A stretch of DNA of 64,000 nucleotides from Actinoplanes derwentensis (GTDB lineage: Bacteria > Actinomycetota > Actinomycetes > Mycobacteriales > Micromonosporaceae), in contig NZ_LT629758.1 of NCBI RefSeq assembly GCF_900104725.1, positions 2,728,001 to 2,792,000 of the forward strand, read 5' to 3'. The translations under genes and the position numbers were made by a program. Positions 38,401 to 46,710 of this stretch are shown here, in pieces; position 1 is the first letter of the stretch, and every line of letters begins with the position of its first letter. The notes beneath the pieces were generated by a model. The model was not told where the DNA came from, ran no database searches, and saw only the letters and a list, made by a program, of their open reading frames with translations.

Positions 38401-38911
38401 TGTACAGCCCGGCGGTCACCGCGGCCAGGGCTGGCTCCTCGGCGAGGAGCTTCTTCAGCCGCAGGGTCTGGTCGGTGGCGAGGGCATTCATCGGGTAGAG
38501 CAGGACGGCTTTGACCCCGGCCCGCCCGTCCTGGCGGGCTCGTCGGCAGTGGTCCAGGATCGGATACAGGAACGACTCGGTCTTGCCCGACCCGGTGCCG
38601 GTGGTGACCAGGGTGGGGCGGGCGGGGCCGGCAACCGTGCTCAGCCGGGCGAATGCCTTGGCTTGATGCTCGTAGGGCGAGAATCCTGCCGGAAGCCATT
38701 CGAACGGCGGCCGCCACCTCTTGCCGACCTTCCGGAACGGCATCCGCACCCGCAGGTACGGGCCTCGGAAGATGCCCTGCTCGGGATGGTTGAGGAACCC
38801 GGCGAGCGCCTCCCGGACCCCGGTGTCCGCGAGCGCGAACGTGGTCGTCAGGTACTGCGTCAGCGTATGCCGAAGACTCTCAGCAGCCAGCGTCGGCCTC
38901 ACGGCCGCCAC
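32426..38911 (-). CDS. giant DEAD helicase with DUF1998 and C-terminal nuclease-like domain (DruE/DrmA-like)
   Basis: GTG 38911; 2161 residues. The N-terminal helicase has TLVTTGTGSGKTESFLYPIL (P-loop 104-111), LLYPMNALATDQ, FVVLDEFHTYDGAQGTDV (DEFH 228-231) and LVATSATLG. Motif VI lies far downstream: NYVQRAGRAGRTSGNS after a 700-residue insert containing CRHCGRSGW and CPACG zinc knuckles. A zinc-ribbon part (CPSCGHVRTSN) and a DUF1998-type cysteine cluster (CECNREGRKACHRCLLR) follow. A PD-(D/E)XK-like segment (RPDVHFKRLD, EVAVYLDGYQYH, FALTWDDV) is near residue 1790. Length and order fit DruE of Druantia better than the shorter DrmA of DISARM. It overlaps both neighbouring genes. Confidence 0.9.
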   Translation of the reverse strand: MAAVRPTLAAESLRHTLTQYLTTTFALADTGVREALAGFLNHPEQGIFRGPYLRVRMPFRKVGKRWRPPFEWLPAGFSPYEHQAKAFARLSTVAGPARPTLVTTGTGSGKTESFLYPILDHCRRARQDGRAGVKAVLLYPMNALATDQTLRLKKLLAEEPALAAVTAGLYIGDVAELSQTPVMTSRQEIRDNPPDILITNYKMLDLLLQRSEDKKLWEDAGLAFVVLDEFHTYDGAQGTDVAMLLRRLAAVTGQARPGQPLGDICLVATSATLGNGGAGDVTQKLRDVAAQVFGTDFDEEAVIGESRAAADDILKEIDFGFPLPEPAELAAFPDPSRDPAAMRAIALAVLGTDDLTPVKLGAGLRKHILTQAVLRVLGDRPQTFAEILELVPREGAYSWGRAFRVEPEVAATALARFVALLSMARRPEAPDLPLLAVETHMWVRVVSRLLRAVATRPAFGWSGELPRGTEDETSDADSVVADRRYSLLPAIYCRHCGRSGWSAISPERDPEELIGDPEKIYRASIGRDKRRVRSLIAATGEEIQGGSGEGLLVLEASGIRIRPFNPAVDRLAVADGGVVVLGDLYRDRDAETDRCPACGLNDGIRFLGAGLASLASVAVTQLFTGGELVDNERKTLLFNDSVQDAAHRAGFVANRSYKFSLRALLVDQLAPGVPARLNDVMADVIRAASAPATLAAVVPPDLHDDPGVDALLSGGMADRDTWRLIGERLAFATVMEVGLRSRQGRTLELTRTAAVEVVIDDLPKVVALCRDVLLDGPQLTLDSLPDDAVFVTMVRGLLERLRIRGGVRHTWLEPYIHQGGRRWQVWRGRPDGMPAFPFGQAAPAFAMTAPKGRSEFDVLSAAHNWYEDWVMRCLGLSRAEAGRYLQQLLVVLAREGVLAARTTVDSSTVVYGLQPGHMNLIRLSDADAAESGVRCDSCAWEQTVPPARISDWVGQRCLRYRCGGHFVAAHDANAAGDYYRRLYLDGGVFRVVTAEHTGMLTRAQRESVEEAFRREKRRYDDPNVLACTPTLELGINIGDLSAVILGSLPRGPANYVQRAGRAGRTSGNSLVLTFVGRRERDRYYLNEPRDMIAGQIRPPGCYLSAVAILRRQYLAYLIDLAARDRLTDAAPMPRRASALFGDTGWLNDLVTTAIAEGERLVTDFLDLFAGAVNESAAGELRSFATDGIAAAVAEFVLSWEDRIDGLRQRKDAINAAMAGLIASDPSQARELRALKAERKAVGDRLGDIGSASAHATMVEFGLLPNYSLIDSRTLLDATLTWENSTEDGDRRYGGELREYSRPARTALVELAPGNTYYVRGYRHTIDGLEIGRPDRPLYERWRICPSCGHVRTSNAVADTSACLRCKTPAIADAGCLHYVLRPTVVRSRDRREEARIRDDTDERTQRRYTTTFAVDIPTVENPWRHKKVTFGVDYTRHAKIREFNLGAARFDRPATDAFAGSSVRLNPFYVCMDCGGATADGPPPTATNLPGSDPVSGAGLAPTGNVPGTEHHQPWCRHRRSPNTAKHTPLLLVHELETEALRILIPAATALVDERVVSFAAALMLGITVKYGGEPDHLRVVRAPMADRDSDNVRQFLVVYDTQPSGTGYLHRLSADEEFKQVLETAVEAITTCECNREGRKACHRCLLRFARDEEFPLMSRDEALEILRQLLDDWQISTDVGPADEISLTPLVESELERKFLHKLLAWADQDPTVRLTRRADTDGARFADLLLEAPDGRVVHWRMKLQNTITGTRPDVHFKRLDAAAQEVAVYLDGYQYHASPPPGVNRLADDTIKRTRLRAHDLHVFALTWDDVQSWRNTDVRHDPVWPPYQGLAQQAARDLYRQRTGNDPQQLNDLVWGNPIHLLLQFLRDPDRDLWRFRAEATLAGLLRQPDNERVTTDSTGVTARVNAAVHGQPLPAAVAGGRIVIARASDANGCPLVLILDQRADPRRPVWSAFTVVDDRPATLSADAQHKRRWAAWLWWGNIIQFLADGDGDAAQLAKSILGTFDPTLLYAAEGTGFIAAHRPELLDDETATWLGRSAEPTSAATASSDEPDSAWQRVIELADLEESGVESLLRGLIQRHVPAPVGGYELNDAGWQADFAWPRLRIAVVQRLHGPAAEIEEQDRDAAFAAEGWHARPAKEWDVDELAALVNGGEE

Positions 38912-41900
38912 CCCCTATCCTTCGCCGCCTGAAGCCGCGCGCTGAACACCGCGTGCGCCTGACGCATCTCCTTCGGTCGATCCGCCTTAACAAACGGTGC
39001 CGAGTATCCCTCTGGAGCCGCAACGCCTACAGGATCGTCTAGGTGTGCGTCGAGTCGCACAAAGTGTTCTTTCTGCTGGCCAATCCCGAAGGCATAGGGA
39101 TCCGCCGCGAGCCTTCGTCCTGCACTGTCGAAGTACATCCCGGCCTCACGGTCCAGCAAGATCGGGAACCGAGAGCGGTAGATCGCCAGAAGCTCGTCGA
39201 TGTCGATTCCCAACCAGACGGATACCAGGGCATCGATCTCCACCAGCGCTGCACGGCGCTCTTGTTCAGTTCGGAGGGGCGTCGAGCTTGACCAGTGCTG
39301 CTCGACCCGACCAAGGGCCTCGAGGCCAGCTGGCTGCGATGCCCAGGCGTCCTCGATCCAGCTTCCATCAAACAGCTCCTGCCAAAGATCGGCGTACGCC
39401 TCAGTAAGACAGTTCAGTCGCAACACGCGTAGCAACAAGGACTCCGCGAGTGGGTGGTCCTCAGCGGGCGCAGGCATCGCTTTAGCCTCAGCGACCTGCA
39501 GGTGCGACCGCCCTGTGATCCGGAGCAGATAGTCGATCGGAAGGCTCGCCCAGAACCCAGCGTTCAACACGGTGAGGCGCGAGGTGGATAGCACGAGTGA
39601 GTGCACAGCGTGCACATGAGACGGGCCGGGCGGCAGAAGTGCTGCGAACAACGAACGTTCAGTATTAAAGGCAATCATGCTGCGCCACGTCAACCGATAA
39701 AAGTCCACATGACGCACGCCGTTTCGATGATCTTGACCGCCACGACTGAGGATTTCTTCACCTGTTAGCGCATAGTTTGCCCCCGGTAAAAACTGACTAC
39801 TAAGTTCGCGGAGATCGAGCTGATTCCAGTCGTTATTGCTGCGGTATGGAACTCGGGGCTGCTTGGCGAATGGCGTCGCAATTCCGAAGTGTGGACCCTG
39901 TATCACCAAGTGCTCCAACGACTCCGGAGTTCCTTGCTGCCAGCGAATCAAGCCGTCCCTCTTTGCGCCGGACTCATGATATCCGCTGCTAATCCAGGGG
40001 TCGTCTTCAGCAAGCCGCCTCTTGACATTGGCCAACGCCTCAATGGCCTTTTCTTCGTACAACGTTACCGGTTGCAGCAGGCTCGCCTGCTCGGGATCTC
40101 CCGTTCCAGCAACCAATCGCTGCCACACTGTCAAGGTGCCGTGATCAACGTTGATTACGCGGGCACGGTGCGCTCGAAGATCCCACCCTCCTCGATACCG
40201 CTGTCCAGGGATCGAGCCCTCGCCTGAGTGGTCTAGGGAATCGACAAGAACCTGAGCGCCGTACATTTGGCTGAGATGCCTGAAATCAATTCTTTGCGGA
40301 GAGCCGTATACGTGTACTCCGAATTCAACGTTACGACTTGCGTCATCGAACGCCCAATTTCCGACATTGATGAAACCCCCGTGGACCCGGAGTCGGTGAT
40401 AGGCGGCCCTTCGGAGGCGCGCTTCTCGAACGCCTCCGAAGTGTGTGTCCGGATGAACTAGCCCAATTGCCCCACCCTCGCGCTGATGACTCCAAACCCG
40501 ACACATGAAGCCTCGGTAGAGGTCTGGCTGGGTACCTTCGACAAGCGGAAAGGTACTCGGGTGCCCCAAGAATGCAACTATGCCACTGCTGTCGGATAGC
40601 TCGCGGAGGTAGTAGTTACGGCTTGAGGGAGAATCCAGGAGTGCCGTCTTGCGTTCACTCCAATCCTGCACCGACGGTTTATCCGCCAAACGGAACCACG
40701 GCTCCCTCTCGGCAAGCACAAGGTCCTCTCGCCATTGCGGGCGCACCCACGGCGGGTTGCCGACCTGCAGGTCGAAGCCGCCATCGGCGAAGACTTGGGC
40801 GAACTGCAACTCCCAGTGGAAGAAGCCCTGGCCGGCAGCGATCTCCTCGACGACGCGGGCCCACGGGAACCGCTCGGCAACGCGGGTAGGCGTCTCCATC
40901 CCGGTCCACCGGAGCAATTCGTCCTCGTACTCCTCAAGGGTTTCGAGGTTGTCGAAGGTGGCGACGAACGAGTCCTCCGGGACGTCGTGGGTGCCGAGCA
41001 GGGCTTCGCAGAAGTCAAGCCAGTCGTCCAGGCGCGCGAGGGGCACCTTGCGGGCGAGCCGTAGGGTGATTCGCTCCTCGCTAAACCGCAATTTCTGCGG
41101 CCTACTCGGGGCAGGGAGTGTGAGCTGCTCGGGCAGTCCGAGTTCGGCGAGACCGAACAGGGCGCCGTCTGCCCACACGTCGACGAGAGGTGCCTCTTCC
41201 GGAACGAGCCGCTCTTCGATCCTGGATCGGATGTCGCCGCCTGCCCGTATTCGGGAGCGGTGCCGTCGAGGAGATTTGCGTGTTCCAGAGGCCAAAACCA
41301 GAGGGCGCACCAAGCGTCCATCAGGGTCTTGAGTCGCCAGTACGGCGCGCCGACGGCTTCGAGCGCGGCGAGGATCTCCTCGCGCGGGGCAGAATCGTCC
41401 GCATCAGGCAGGCCGGTCGCGCCCCAGACGTCGATGTGACGGCGGATCTTGTCCTCGGACAGTTTGATGCGCTGGCGGACCAGATCCCAGAACATCTCGA
41501 CTCGTCCAGCGAGCCCCTCCAAACGCCGGAGATGGGATGCCGACTTTTTGGTGTCCGGATGCAGGATGCCCTTGCGCCAGTCACGAAGCCGCGCGGCATC
41601 TTCGGGGGCCCAGGCGCGAGCCTCCTTCTCCTTGGACACGGTTCCCCAGCCGTCGGCGGGGAGAAGGAAGTGATGGAGTTCCCCCGCTGGCAGATCGCCG
41701 TCGCGTAGCGGCCGATCCTGTGGTGCGGTGTTGAGCCAGGCGCGCTTGGTCAGTGCCTTCTTCGGGTACGTGCGACGGCCGGCGCCGATGAGGGAGTTGC
41801 CGTGGCGGAGATGGAGGCCGAACCAAGGAGCGCGGAGCCCGCGGTGCATCACGTTGAGCCAGATCGACACTTCGGCCAGCTCGACCGCCGTCTCATTGAG

Positions 41901-43856
41901 ATCGACGCCGTAGCAGTTGTGCAGCGCGATGTACGCCTTCACATTCTGCAACTCGGCGGCGTACTGCTCCGGGTCGAGGGTTCGCTCTTCCCGCTCCTGC
42001 GCCCGTCGAAGGTACTCGGCGGCGACCTGATTGATCGCCTCGTTGAGGAACGCGCCGGAGCCGAGGGCCGGCTCGCAGATGGTCCAGGTGAGGACGTCCT
42101 CAGGACGTTGCGGCGGGTTTTCCTCGACGAGTTGCCTGAGCGCCAGCTTCACCGTGACCTCGGTCAACGAGGGCGGCGTGTAATAGGAGGCGCTGGTCTG
42201 CCGGTCACGGCCGGCGAGCCGGTAGACGAAGTTGCCGACCGGGTAATACACGCGATCGCGGCGGCCCTCCTCATCGACGCGGGTGACGAAGACCTCGTCG
42301 GGGAAAGCGTGGACGGTCGAGGCGCGGATCATCCAACTGCCGTCGCTGGCATCGCCACTCTTGGCGACCTCGTACAGGTCCTCGTCGGCGATGAAACCGG
42401 TGTAGGACATCAGGCCCTCGTAGACCGCGCCGAGTTGGCTGATGCCGAGTTGGGCGTACGAGATGAAGCCGCCTCGCTCCTTCTTGTTGCCGCGGGTGAG
42501 CATGAGCAGGCGAAGGACGGTGTGCAGGGTGGCGTTGCGGAGCCTGGTGTCGATCGTCCGTGCCTCGGGCTCGTCAGGATCGTCGTCGGGATGGGTGAAA
42601 GCTTTCGGCCCGATGTGTTTGATCGCGCCGTCCAGGAAGAGGTTGGAGCGCAGCGGCTCGAACCGGATGCTTTCGCTTTCGCTCGTGGTGCGGGTGACCT
42701 CGGCGGTGCCGCGCTCCCGATAGCCGTTGTTGACCTTGTGGAACAACAGGTCGAGTGACTCGTAAAGGTGGAAGCCGTTGGCAGCGGCCTCGCCGACCAG
42801 TGGCCGGGTGACCAGGTCGCCGAGTCGGGCGAGGCTGTAGCCCTCCATGTACTCGGGATAGTCGACCGGCAGCACGCCGAGGTCGGGCCGGGCTTCGGCA
42901 TAGAGCAGGAACAGGATGCGGTAGAGGTAGCGCAGGGCCTCGCGGGCGAGGGACCGGCCGAGCTCGGCGGGTTCCATGAGCTGTTCGGGGCGGACCCCGG
43001 TCTGGGCGATTCGAGCCAGGACTTCGTTTGCGATGTGCTCGACCGACAGTCTGATGCCTTCACGTAGTTCGGAGGAGACCCCGGCTGCGTTCTGGCGGGA
43101 GCCGGCGATGAGACCAGCCAGCGGTTCGGCACCGCCTTCGGGCGGAGGGCGAAGGGCGTCGGCGCTGAACAACGCGGCGATGACGTCGAGTTCACCGGCG
43201 TTCCGGGTGTCGTTACGCGCATACGCGGTGTCCAGTGCCGCAGCGAGGTATCGGCGCTCGCCCCAGGTGAGCCGGTCGGTAAGGACCAGCACACCGCCGC
43301 AGAGGATCAGTACATAACGGGGTGGGTTGTGTTCCGCCCCGAAAAGCCAGGCAGCGAGTGCGAATCCGGCGTCGATGTGTTCCCGCCGGTCCAGGTCGAA
43401 CGGGTGGCGGAGTCGGCCGGCGTCCTCGTCGGGGTCGACGACCTCATCCGGGTCGGTGGCCCAGCCGCACTCGATGACCACGATGCCAGGTTCGGAGTGC
43501 GCGACGAGGACTTCGTATTCGTGGTTGGCGCGTTCCACGGTGATCGCCACCGGTTCGCGTTGGGTCGTGCCGGGTTCCAGATAGCCGAGCCAGCTGAGGA
43601 TGGTGGTGTGCAGATCGTGCAGGACGATGCTGCGTTTCTCCGCGTCTCCGAGGTCGGCCAGGTCCCTTTTCGCGTCGAGGTAGTCGCGGCGCAGCGCCCG
43701 AATGCCGACCCGAGGAGTCGATCGTCCGTCGCTCTCCTCCTTCGCCCATCTGGCGAGCAGGCCCTCGTCTCTCTTCTTCAGGTCTCGCGGCAGGACTTCG
43801 GCTAGGTAGTACGAGGACAGGTATTCGCCGCGGTTGGCGATCGCGTCGAACGTCAT
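38899..43856 (-). CDS. Eco57I/PglX-like adenine DNA methyltransferase, frameshifted
   Basis: Start 43856 overlaps the SNF2 stop (ATGA). The N-terminal frame has SASYYTPPSLTEVTVK and motif I ICEPALGSGAFLNEAI (residues 593-608). The second frame carries motif IV DLQVGNPPWVRPQW (codons near 40750) and the target-recognition end down to 38899. The frame changes at about 41235-41245: one G is missing from a short GC run, where CAG-GCG-GCG-ACA would read CAG-GCG-GGC-GAC if restored (giving QAGGDIRSR). Together about 1650 residues. N6-adenine methylation of self DNA is the family role. If the shift is real, modification is lost and the system should be silent, phase-variable or non-methylating. Confidence 0.86.
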
Positions 43857-46666
43857 CGTCCCTCCGCCCCTTCATCGGTCCGGGCAACGAGTACGGCCAG
43901 CAACCGCAGCAGCGGTTCCCCGTCGGTCGCAAGCCGCCCGACCAGTTCCTCCTGCTCAGCCACTGTCGTCTCGACCTCACGTTTGCGGCGGGTGCGCTGG
44001 CCCGCACTGGTCTGGTCGTCGCCGAACAGGCTCTCCTGCACCCACCGTTGAAGCTGTTGGCGGTAGTCGCGGATCGGCTGTTCCACGATCTCGTCCCAGC
44101 GCTGTCGCTCACCGGCCAGGTGGATGCGCGCGGCGTCGATCGCGGCCGGCACCCACTTCTGGAGTTGCTCCAGGTCGAGAGGCGTCAGCGGGTTGGTCAT
44201 GTTCGGACCGACCCGTGCTGCGGCGAGCGCCTCGGACAGCGGCTTGATCGTGGGTTCTCCGGCGAGACCGCTCACCGCCATCCAGTCGACGACGGTCGGC
44301 TGGCCGAGGCGGTTGCAGTACACGCCTTGGACCAGGTAGGTCGGCTCATGCACGTCAGCGATCAACACTGGTGCCTGCTGGCGGCCGAGACGGAGCAGCA
44401 CCTTGTCAGCCAGCCACTCGACCATCGGGTGCACGTCGCTGACGAAGGTGACATCCGGCCATGCGGTCTTGCTGAGCCGCCGCGCCTGTACCAACTTCGT
44501 CTGGGCGAGATCCCTGTCGAAGGTGACCCGTAACCGCAATCCTCGCTCGGTGCGCTGTGCTGCCAGGTAGGAACGTGGCAGGTCGGACAGCCGGGACGTG
44601 AGATCCGGTGGTACGTCGAAACTGAGCAGGCCCGATTCGCGGCGCAGGCCTATGGTGTCTTCTGCGGCGTCAAAAACCTCGGTCAGCGCCTGATCGACGA
44701 AAGCCTCTGTGCTCTCGAACAGGGTCGGGATGGTCGCCTTGGCCGGTGTCGGGTTGCGCGGTGCGTCGCCCATGCCACCCAGCAGGTCGGCCAGTACGTC
44801 GCGCTCTTCGACTGCCTCCAGGGATTGCTCGATGGTCTTGCCGGCGAGCAGGTCCTGGACGAGGCGACGCTCTTCTTTTTCCGGCAGATACTCACCCGTG
44901 ACTGCTTCGGCGGTACCGAGGCTGCGGTGGGCGGCTTCCTCTCGCTTGAGCAGATGCTCGGCAACCGACCGGTCATCGAGCGCGTCTTTCGTCGCCGAGG
45001 TGAGGATCAGCGCGTCGAACTGCGGCTGGAATCGCTGCCCGTACCGGTCGATCCGGCCGTTGCGCTGCTCGATACGAATCAGGCTCCATGGCAGGTCGTA
45101 GTGGATCAGATGGTGGCACTGGGTGTGCAGGTTGACTCCCTCGGAGGCGATATCTCCGGTAAGCAGAAGACGGACGTCGCTGCCGGCCAGCGAGAACTCC
45201 TCGACGATCTGCTGCTGCTCGGTGTCCGTGCGCCCGCCGTGCATAACGCGGATGGCGTCCTTCGATAGGTCGAGACGGGCGGGGAGGGCCTCGGCGAGCC
45301 ATTCGAGTGTTGCCACCCGCTCCGAGAAGACCACGACTCGTGTACCGCTCTTCTCCCTGACGCCGATGTCGGTGAGCAGTGTGACCAGGGCTGACAACTT
45401 CGCCGAGTCATCGTCCGACATTGCGCCGGTCAGTGCCTGCAAGCGGGTCAGCGCGGCGCGCTCGGCGGGCTCGGTGCAGTTCGACGAACCGAGTCGGTTA
45501 CCGACGGTGTCGGCCAAGGCCCGGTGCGAAGATAGGAAGGCCTTGACCATTGTGTATGGCAGCAGGCGCCGCCCTGCACCGGTGCTGACGCCGTTCTTGG
45601 CCAGCCAGGTGTTCGTCAGCTCCTGGAAGATCGCTTCCTCGGCCGGTGTGGCAGCGCAGTGCGTCGGCACGGACGGGCCTCGGTCTGCCCACTGCTCGCC
45701 GATCTGGTCGCGCACTTCCGGGCTGATCTTGGTGCGGCGCAAGTAGACATGGGCGATGTCCGAAGCCGTGTAATTGTCCCTGTCGGCGATAGCGGCGGGA
45801 TCGAGCAGCCGGATCAGGTCGGCGAATGAGCGTTTGTCACCGTTGTGCGGTGTGGCGCTGGCCAGCAATAGGGCGTCGCTATGGGAAGCGAGTAGCCGGG
45901 CAAGCCGGTTACGAAGGCTGGTTCCGCCGATCAGATTGTGTGACTCGTCGATGACGACCGCGTCCCACCAGACGTTCTTCAGGTGGTGCTCGTACTCGGC
46001 GACCCGCTTCAACGTGTCGATTGAGATGATGATCCGTCGGAAGTATGTGAACGGGTTACGGCCCGCTGGAATCTCGCGCTGAATACGCTCCAGACCGCTG
46101 GAGTCGAGTCGCACCAGCGGGATCGAGAACCGGGTCCACATTTCCCGCTGGAACTGATCCAGGATGTGCTGCGGGGTGACGACCAGCATCCGATCGCCTC
46201 GGCCGCGCCGTACCAGTTCGGCAAGGATCATGCCGATTTCCAGCGTCTTGCCCAGCCCCACCACGTCGGCGAGCAGGATTCGCGGGCGCAACGCCGAGAG
46301 TGCGAGTTCGGCCGGCCGCTGCTGGTAGACCAGTGGATCGGCGACGAATCCCCCGGACAACGCCAGGCCACGTTCCGAGCGTGGCAGTGGCGTCCGGCGC
46401 AGCACCGCTTCCAGGAAGAGACGACTGCGCCGGAACCGCGGCGAGTTGTCAGTCACCAGCAGGGTGTCCTCCGGGCGGAGCACTTCGATCGTGTCGATCT
46501 TTGTGAAGAACGTGGCGGGCATGTCCCGGACGTATTCGGAGACCCCGATCGCCTCGATCTTCGTGCCGTCATGGTCCGTGGGGACGGCCCGCTTGACCAG
46601 CCACTCCTCGTCCCGTACAAGGATCCGCGCCCCTGGCGGGAACGGTGACTGGGGTTCCGTGCTCAT
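43853..46666 (-). CDS. SNF2-like superfamily 2 helicase (DrmD-like)
   Basis: 937 residues. A short front domain (GARILVRDEEWLVKR, SH3-like) is followed by an SF2 core: RILLADVVGLGKTLEIGMIL (P-loop 134-141), MLVVTPQHILDQFQREMW, AVVIDESHNLIGG (DESH 240-243), ALLLASATPHNGDKRSFADL, then RVVVFSERVATLEWL, LLTGDIASEGVNLH and LPWSLIRIEQRNGRIDRYGQ. A C-terminal helical part of about 300 residues follows. Its organisation is that of the SNF2-type helicase DrmD in class 1 DISARM and of related remodelers next to PglX-like methylases. It is the second gene of the operon, 44 bp after the kinase. Confidence 0.9.
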   Translation of the reverse strand: MSTEPQSPFPPGARILVRDEEWLVKRAVPTDHDGTKIEAIGVSEYVRDMPATFFTKIDTIEVLRPEDTLLVTDNSPRFRRSRLFLEAVLRRTPLPRSERGLALSGGFVADPLVYQQRPAELALSALRPRILLADVVGLGKTLEIGMILAELVRRGRGDRMLVVTPQHILDQFQREMWTRFSIPLVRLDSSGLERIQREIPAGRNPFTYFRRIIISIDTLKRVAEYEHHLKNVWWDAVVIDESHNLIGGTSLRNRLARLLASHSDALLLASATPHNGDKRSFADLIRLLDPAAIADRDNYTASDIAHVYLRRTKISPEVRDQIGEQWADRGPSVPTHCAATPAEEAIFQELTNTWLAKNGVSTGAGRRLLPYTMVKAFLSSHRALADTVGNRLGSSNCTEPAERAALTRLQALTGAMSDDDSAKLSALVTLLTDIGVREKSGTRVVVFSERVATLEWLAEALPARLDLSKDAIRVMHGGRTDTEQQQIVEEFSLAGSDVRLLLTGDIASEGVNLHTQCHHLIHYDLPWSLIRIEQRNGRIDRYGQRFQPQFDALILTSATKDALDDRSVAEHLLKREEAAHRSLGTAEAVTGEYLPEKEERRLVQDLLAGKTIEQSLEAVEERDVLADLLGGMGDAPRNPTPAKATIPTLFESTEAFVDQALTEVFDAAEDTIGLRRESGLLSFDVPPDLTSRLSDLPRSYLAAQRTERGLRLRVTFDRDLAQTKLVQARRLSKTAWPDVTFVSDVHPMVEWLADKVLLRLGRQQAPVLIADVHEPTYLVQGVYCNRLGQPTVVDWMAVSGLAGEPTIKPLSEALAAARVGPNMTNPLTPLDLEQLQKWVPAAIDAARIHLAGERQRWDEIVEQPIRDYRQQLQRWVQESLFGDDQTSAGQRTRRKREVETTVAEQEELVGRLATDGEPLLRLLAVLVARTDEGAEGR

Positions 46667-46710
46667 GTGTCTCGCATCCGTGATCTCTTATGGCTGTCTG
46701 TCCGAGCTCG

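Noticed and set aside
37427..38932. 501-codon plus-strand frame opposite the giant helicase
   Set aside because: Arg/Gln/Pro-rich antisense translation without motifs.
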